The translations under genes and the position numbers were made by a program. From positions 1,488,001-1,552,000 of the forward strand of contig NZ_JBKINJ010000001.1 in NCBI RefSeq assembly GCF_046602855.1: a stretch of 64,000 nt of DNA, written 5' to 3'. The DNA comes from Gracilimonas sp046602855. Lineage in GTDB: Bacteria; Bacteroidota; Rhodothermia; Balneolales; Balneolaceae. The notes under the pieces were generated by a model that saw nothing but the letters and a program-made list of their open reading frames with translations, made no database searches and had not been told where the DNA came from. Shown one piece after another: positions 60,276 to 64,000 of this stretch. Positions within the stretch are counted from its first letter, which is position 1. Every line of letters starts with the position of its first letter.

Positions 60276-60800
60276 CTAACCTCTGAAACGCTCAGGAATC
60301 GGATTATCTTCTGACTCGTGTGCCCAATATATGGTAACAACCCACCAGCGCTGCCCATCGTTGAATAACTGTATGCTGTTAATTCCTTTATTGAATGGTT
60401 CAGCATCCATCTTGCTTCTCTTAGAGCCATAGGTACTCATTACATGAACAATGCGGCCATAATGATGCTCTTCACGGTTGATCTCATACTCATAAAATCC
60501 ATTCTCAACGAAATAAGGATCGGTATTCTCTATGAATTCAGCCGGACTCATGATCTGATAGCTGTTCACACCGCCCTCGCCACTTGCAGTTGGGATAAGT
60601 CTGGAACCGGGTAGCATCAGGTTCCTGAAACGATCCCAGTCTCTGGGTTCTCCTTTTTCTCCTGATATTGAGGCGTACAGAGCTTCCATCAGATTGTCTA
60701 TGCTTTGCACGTCTTGCTGCCTTTGAGCCTCGCTGACCTGAGCTATGCCATGTTGTACAACAAATAGCATCACGAACAGAAGTGTATATGATCTTTTCAT
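60276..60800 (-). CDS. Secreted NTF2-fold protein
   Basis: 174 aa. Signal peptide (1-20, ending GIAQ). The body (QQDVQSIDNLMEALYASISG at 28-47, WWVVTIYW near the end) fits the SnoaL/NTF2-like cone fold. No catalytic residues are identified. It is next to a second protein of the same fold, 74 bases upstream; probably an old duplication. Confidence 0.72.
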   Translation of the reverse strand: MKRSYTLLFVMLFVVQHGIAQVSEAQRQQDVQSIDNLMEALYASISGEKGEPRDWDRFRNLMLPGSRLIPTASGEGGVNSYQIMSPAEFIENTDPYFVENGFYEYEINREEHHYGRIVHVMSTYGSKRSKMDAEPFNKGINSIQLFNDGQRWWVVTIYWAHESEDNPIPERFRG

Positions 60801-60874
60801 AGATGAATTGCGATAAGTTTAGAATTTATTACGAGCACTGAATAATTAATGGTCCCTATGGGAGTTTTCTGCCT

Positions 60875-61339
60875 TTATTCTACACAGTTATCTCTGCGGC
60901 GTGTATCTACAATATGAAAGATCTTCCATCCCTCAGATGTTTTTAGCAGCTGAAAAGAGTTGACTCCACAATGAGAGAATTCCTCACCTACATAGAACTC
61001 ATAGGGTGTCCATGCGGAAGCAAGTTTACCATCTACCTTGATCTCATATCCATTCAGCTTTTCATTCAATACTCCGGGTTCAGCCCTGTGGATGTCCGAT
61101 AAAAACTGACTCAGATCACCATTGACTACACTTACACTCCCATCCTGATGGTTTCTGATGGTCTGCATGATGGCATCACTTTTGAATGTTGAAGCCACTA
61201 AACTGCTGTCACTTTTGATCATCCCTTCGAACAGGCGATCAATCGTTTGCTGCACCTCTACCGTTTCTGAACTCTGTGCATTAGTGGAATGGAAAAGCCC
61301 TGACAATATTAGTAAGGCCGATAGTAATAGAAGTCTCAT
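60875..61339 (-). CDS. Secreted NTF2-fold protein
   Basis: 154 aa from ATG at 61339, which places a normal signal peptide (LLLLSALLILSGLFHSTNAQ) at the start; the in-frame ATG at 61372 adds a charged prefix. Pattern VQQTIDRLFEGMIKSDSSLV then SAWTPYEFYVG and GWKIFHIVDTRR is typical of NTF2-like proteins. Paralogue of the following gene. Confidence 0.72.
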   Translation of the reverse strand: MRLLLLSALLILSGLFHSTNAQSSETVEVQQTIDRLFEGMIKSDSSLVASTFKSDAIMQTIRNHQDGSVSVVNGDLSQFLSDIHRAEPGVLNEKLNGYEIKVDGKLASAWTPYEFYVGEEFSHCGVNSFQLLKTSEGWKIFHIVDTRRRDNCVE

Positions 61340-61585
61340 AGGAATTTCTTTTAATTCATGTTGGAGCTTCAATTACGTAAATAAATCTGAGAAGTTTGTA
61401 AGAAGATGTAATGGATTTGAAGGCAGAATGAGACTGGGGATAGAACACGGATGAGGCGAATTAAGTGGATAATCGTGGAAATATTTTATAATACTGCCTA
61501 CTTTGGATTTATCTAAAACTGCACTTTCAGAGAATTCAAAGCTAGGCAACGTGGTAAAACCAAATTAAAGATATAGATTTAGGAG

Positions 61586-62076
61586 TTAATCATCTGCCCA
61601 TACAAGCCATCCGCTTTCGAACTCAAGTCCTTGTTTCATACTAAGCGTATCTTTTTCTAAATACGCACCGGACAGTCCCTCATGATAAAAATACAGCTTC
61701 TCGTTACTTATCTCATATTTGTATGAAAGGTACAGAGCCGTTTGGTATTGTGCCGACCAAGTGTACCCCCTGTACATCCTACAGACATATTTATGGACCA
61801 TCTGTAGAATATTCGTAGAATCCATCACAAGTATTACCTGATGTGGCGTAAAACGCGCTATCGGTACCAAAGGCAATTTGGTAATTTTCTTGAAAAGTGT
61901 TTTCAACTTCAATGGGGTCTCCGGATTCAAGCACAAATGCCTCCAGGGTCCATTTGGTGTCTTCCAATCGGGGGCTGAGACTCGGCGGTGTTACCCCGGT
62001 CTGTTAGATCGCAGGATAAAAGCAGGAGTCCGGAAATAATTGTCAGAAACAACGTTCTTTGCATTGATTTTTTCAT
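61586..62076 (-). pseudogene. Frameshifted META/HslJ-type lipoprotein
   Basis: Reads from ATG at 62076 as MKKSMQRTLFLTIISG then lipobox LLSC, and stops after 49 codons. Next frame: LEDTKWTLEAFVLESGDP to NTCDGFYEYSTDGP. Next: NMSVGCTGGTLG. Last: SNEKLYFYHEGLSGAYLEKD to the end. At least three frameshifts join one recognisable META-type lipoprotein related to the gene at 62121. The 116-aa open frame at 61586-61936 is only its last section. Either a decayed gene or assembly indels. Confidence 0.7.
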
Positions 62077-62120
62077 GGTATTGCTTCTCTTTATTTAACG
62101 GACCGCAGTGACTTATCGGA

Positions 62121-62648
62121 TCAATCTTTCGGCCAGGGATTATAGTATTCGAAACCTTCCTTATTGAATACGAATTTTCCGGCTAAAGTATCTTCAACAA
62201 AAGGAATCTCATCATGAAATAAGACCAATGTATCTCCCGTGCTCTCGAAGCGTTGAGCGTTTCTTAGCATACGCTGGAATTCTAACGTGTAATCACAAAC
62301 ACCCCTCGTTCCCCCGACTCTATGTATGTTAATGTGGTTTTCTGCCAGTACTTCATAATTCCCGCCAATCCAGCCACAACCGGGATGTGATTCAAATGTG
62401 CTGTCTTGTTTAAAATAAATAGCAAAGAAATCTTTCCCGTGACTTTCTTCATTAAGCTCAAATCGTACTGGCTCTCTTCCATCGGGCTGCATCTCAGCAA
62501 GCATCCATTTTGTTTCGGCCAATACATTTTCTACCGGAGGTTCTTCCTGACTTTGGCTGGCGTCGCTATTAAAAAGATCGCAGGAGCTCAAAATGATGCC
62601 GGTAAAGAACATCAAAAGCAAAGCAGGTATTGAGATTATATTTTTCAT
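62121..62648 (-). CDS. META/HslJ-type lipoprotein
   Basis: 175 aa. Lipobox LSSC at residues 20-23. META-type body: ETKWMLAEMQPDG, CGWIGGNYEVL, HRVGGTRGVCD and EFQRMLRNAQRFESTGDTLV. Such domains are found in secreted heat-shock-like and motility proteins, with unknown biochemistry. Intact relative of the pseudogene downstream. Confidence 0.72.
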   Translation of the reverse strand: MKNIISIPALLLMFFTGIILSSCDLFNSDASQSQEEPPVENVLAETKWMLAEMQPDGREPVRFELNEESHGKDFFAIYFKQDSTFESHPGCGWIGGNYEVLAENHINIHRVGGTRGVCDYTLEFQRMLRNAQRFESTGDTLVLFHDEIPFVEDTLAGKFVFNKEGFEYYNPWPKD

Positions 62649-62667
62649 GGTACTACCTCTCTTTTCT

Positions 62668-64000
62668 TTATTTAACTAACTGCATGGTTATATCTTGTTT
62701 AAATTCCTTACCGCTTTCCCCTATGGCTTGCAGGCGGGCAAAATACCATCCGCTGGACAGGCCGGCAGCATCAAATGACGCCCGGTACTGGCCGGCCGGC
62801 TGGTTCCTGTCCACCAATACAGCTACCCGGCGCCCGAGTAAGTTGTAGACAAAAAGCTGCACGTCCGCTTGTTCCGGCAGCGCGTATTCCACCGTGGTCA
62901 CAGGATTAAACGGGTTGGGATAATTTGAGCTTAACGTAAATTCTTTCGGCCTGGCGGGTTCTTCACTTCTCGGCATTACTTTCATAAACAGATCATCTGC
63001 TGTTACGGTTTCGGTATTGGACGCCCCGGATTCCTGTCCGAGATCATCCACCGCAGTTACGTAATAGGATACCGGGTCTCCGTCCACATCGTTAATCGAG
63101 GTTTCCTGGTCTGTAAATGTGCTCACCGAAGGCTGGCCGATCATAGTCCAGTTCTGTTCTCCCTGCCATTTTCGATACACCTTATAAAAATCCAAATCGG
63201 CCTCCGTATTATCATCCCAGTCCAGTTCAGCCGGGGCCAGTTGCATTTGGCCACCACCGGAACCTTCATTCACGACCACCAGGTTTGTGGGAGCTGAGGG
63301 CGGCGGGTCAAACATTACCTGCAACGCTTTATATGCATTGAGGCGGCCTTCACTCACAGTTATCCCGCTTAGATCGGGAACCGGGTCCACACTGTCCAAT
63401 ATCCAGTCTTTAACTTGCAGCATCATCCCTGCAGGATCATTTTCATAAAGCTGAAGCTGCGTGGTGGACATATACGAAAACATTAAAGCCACCGTCCCGG
63501 TTACATGGGGTGCTGCATACGAGGTCCCGGTGTCTCTCCCGTATTTATTATTGTATTGGGTTTCTCCCCATGATGGAGGAGGATTTGGATTAATGGGAAC
63601 AGAAGAAACAATCATACTGCCAGGGGCCCCCAAATCCACATGAGTAGCACCATACGCACTGGTATCGGATAATGCATCGTTGTGGTCCGTATTGGCAACG
63701 GTAATTAAATAATCACTTGAACAGGTGTCCGGTACTCCGCCACCTGTATCAACATCGTAATCATTATTTGAAACAGAGGAAACATTAACAATACCGTATT
63801 CTCCTAATGAATCATAGGCCGCACACCAAATAGGGTGATTGGCAGGATTCGCATAATCTAATCCAAATGATGAATTCGTAACCGGTATAAAGGCTCCTTC
63901 CTGTCCGTTTGTATTCTCATATTGCTTTCGTAAAGTTATAATATATTCGTACGCGCTCCATACCGTACTCTCATAAGGAGAACTACCCATAACGGGAAGT
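62668..64000 (-). CDS. Secreted subtilisin-like protease with C-terminal sorting domain, 5' part cut
   Basis: The frame is open through base 64000; the catalytic Asp and His lie outside the window. Visible: VTNSSFG and the Ser motif GTSYAAPHVTG (codon at 63520-63522), a fibronectin type III domain (after PPSAPTNLVVV), then the T9SS type A sorting domain (SSNYPNPFNPVTTVEYALPE, ending DITMQLVK). The sorting domain sends it through the type IX secretion system, which fixes the host to the Bacteroidota superphylum. Degrades external protein. Confidence 0.9.
   Translation of the reverse strand, partial: LPVMGSSPYESTVWSAYEYIITLRKQYENTNGQEGAFIPVTNSSFGLDYANPANHPIWCAAYDSLGEYGIVNVSSVSNNDYDVDTGGGVPDTCSSDYLITVANTDHNDALSDTSAYGATHVDLGAPGSMIVSSVPINPNPPPSWGETQYNNKYGRDTGTSYAAPHVTGTVALMFSYMSTTQLQLYENDPAGMMLQVKDWILDSVDPVPDLSGITVSEGRLNAYKALQVMFDPPPSAPTNLVVVNEGSGGGQMQLAPAELDWDDNTEADLDFYKVYRKWQGEQNWTMIGQPSVSTFTDQETSINDVDGDPVSYYVTAVDDLGQESGASNTETVTADDLFMKVMPRSEEPARPKEFTLSSNYPNPFNPVTTVEYALPEQADVQLFVYNLLGRRVAVLVDRNQPAGQYRASFDAAGLSSGWYFARLQAIGESGKEFKQDITMQLVK

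Noticed and set aside
61586..61936. 116-codon frame as an intact gene
   Set aside because: Only its last third is in the META-lipoprotein frame; the first part is out of frame with the recognisable protein.

Overview
The window holds two pieces of one bacterial chromosome. Positions 1 to about 42,664 are the right-hand part of an integrated phage genome whose left end lies outside the window. Positions 42,664-64,000 are host chromosome. The host looks like a member of the Balneolota/Rhodothermota-Bacteroidota group. The evidence is a subtilisin ending in a YPNPFNP-type C-terminal sorting domain, a TonB receptor/DUF4249 lipoprotein/DUF4159 cluster, a Bacteroidota-type tyrosine recombinase, a small histone H1-like protein, and mostly no Shine-Dalgarno sequences. 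The genus is not determinable from sequence alone.

Prophage, left to right. A leftward late operon (12,401 to 1) encodes a membrane coiled-coil protein, a cupin-like protein, large terminase, a P22-like portal, scaffold, major capsid protein, a lysine-tailed head protein, three connector/adaptor-like proteins and tail proteins, the last cut by the window edge. This layout suggests a short-tailed (podovirus-like) virion. A repeat-rich control region (12.42-12.65 kb) separates it from a rightward operon with a PD-(D/E)XK nuclease, a RuvC-like resolvase, an FmdB-like protein, a holin-like protein, a metallophosphoesterase, an HNH nuclease and a second nuclease. Then come tRNA-Thr(TGT) and tRNA-Lys(TTT), a deoxyribonucleotidase, and a run of small genes. 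From 19.8 to 21.6 kb lies a gene-poor stretch with terminators, palindromes, a repeated TCGCAAT box and about 900 nt of consecutive inverted repeats that may be a large structured RNA.

From 22.4 to 41.3 kb there are about 50 short, mostly acidic, tightly packed genes of unknown function. Recognisable exceptions are a PAPS-reductase/PP-loop protein with no ordinary start codon, a possible ArdA-like antirestriction protein, a DUF1071-type single-strand annealing protein with a Lys/Ser-repeat arm, a DUF3310 protein, and two DNA-binding proteins, one resembling a small terminase. Nearly all these genes share an intergenic signal (AACCTCCAAnCCC followed by CTATCA and then ATG) that host genes lack. 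The integrase lies at the right end beside the 3' end of the tmRNA gene, the likely attachment site.

Host part. tmRNA is followed by a DNA-damage group (Y-family polymerase, an unknown divergent gene, an HMCES/YedK-type abasic-site protein), a TonB receptor with DUF4249 and DUF4159 partners, DNA primase, a glycosidase-3/beta-lactamase fusion with a tandem cytidine deaminase, an isoaspartyl methyltransferase/erythromycin-esterase fusion, a histone H1-like protein, two secreted NTF2-fold proteins, one intact and one frameshifted META-type lipoprotein, and a secreted subtilisin truncated by the window edge.
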